DNA of 5,692 nt, from assembly GCA_028872975.1 (NCBI GenBank), contig JAGWNV010000184.1:1-5692 (forward strand), written 5' to 3'. This stretch comes from Acidobacteriota bacterium. Its GTDB lineage: Bacteria; Actinomycetota; Acidimicrobiia; Acidimicrobiales; UBA8190. Below are positions 5,631-5,692 of the stretch, piece after piece. Position 1 is the first letter of the stretch. Each line of letters begins with the position of its first letter. The notes under the pieces were generated by a model. That model worked only from the letters and a program-made list of their open reading frames with translations. It was not told where the DNA came from and made no database searches. The translations under genes were made by a program, and so were the position numbers.

Positions 5631-5645
5631 CCGGTAGACTACCGG
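5631..5645. promoter_or_regulatory. Perfect palindrome carrying divergent -10 boxes
   Basis: CCGGTAGACTACCGG is a perfect 15-bp palindrome with A at its centre. On the plus strand it contains TAGACT (5635-5640), which ends six bases before the GTG at 5647. On the minus strand it contains TAGTCT (5641-5636), which would start transcription near 5629 and give mrp a leader of about 57 bases. The two boxes overlap almost completely, so polymerase could load in only one direction at a time. The palindrome may alternatively be, or also be, a repressor site. No strong -35 box is visible for either direction. Confidence 0.55.
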
Positions 5646-5646
5646 C

Positions 5647-5692
5647 GTGGCCGCGACCGCAGACCCTCCCGCCGTCGCGTCGCAGAGCCCCG
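5647..5692 (+). CDS. Start of an unidentified gene, cut off by the window edge
   Basis: An open frame begins at GTG 5647 and continues through the right edge. Only 15 codons are visible (VAATADPPAVASQSP), an Ala/Pro-rich stretch too short to identify. Support for a real start is positional: the TAGACT box ends exactly six bases before the GTG, which places the transcription start on its first base, as in leaderless actinobacterial genes. Most visible third positions are G or C. It is divergent from mrp and shares the palindromic promoter region. No function can be given. Confidence 0.5.
   Translation, partial: MAATADPPAVASQSP

Overview
The window is very GC-rich (by eye, third codon positions in the genes are nearly all G or C). 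Several genes start at GTG or TTG, and two starts look leaderless behind TAnnnT boxes. Together with a DUF3107 gene (a family typical of Actinomycetota) and actinobacterial-type Mrp and ArsA-like ATPases, this points to a chromosomal segment of an actinomycete. Something like Acidimicrobiia is plausible, but that is a guess from style and not from a marker gene. I see no mobile element, CRISPR array, rRNA or tRNA.

Layout, left to right. Positions 1-990 (minus) hold almost all of an ArsA/Get3-like P-loop ATPase that runs off the left edge. Its start overlaps the end of a small DUF3107 gene (968-1204, minus), so the two probably form one operon. Divergent from them is a dGTPase-like HD phosphohydrolase (1318-2475, plus). 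It is followed by a four-helix DUF2269-like membrane protein (2602-3171, plus) that appears to have its own promoter. Convergent with that gene is a DUF899 thioredoxin-fold protein with a CPSC motif (3194-3916, minus), probably translated from a leaderless mRNA. Next comes a 101-residue uncharacterised protein with one N-terminal hydrophobic helix (4099-4404, plus). Its end overlaps, tail to tail, the end of an Mrp/ApbC-type ATPase (4391-5572, minus). At the right edge a GTG codon at 5647 begins another plus-strand gene, cut off after 15 codons.

The genes do not form one pathway. They look like housekeeping and maintenance functions: nucleotide-pool hydrolysis, P-loop ATPases of the MinD/ArsA/Mrp superclass, a thiol-type protein and small membrane proteins. 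Strand switches are frequent, so most transcription units hold one or two genes.

The best second-look items are three. The Mrp protein has lost both usual cysteine positions and keeps only one cysteine in 393 residues. A perfect 15-bp palindrome at 5631-5645 carries TAnnnT boxes on both strands and sits exactly where a leaderless start needs it. The small 4099-4404 membrane-protein gene overlaps mrp at the 3' ends. I found no convincing new multi-gene system.
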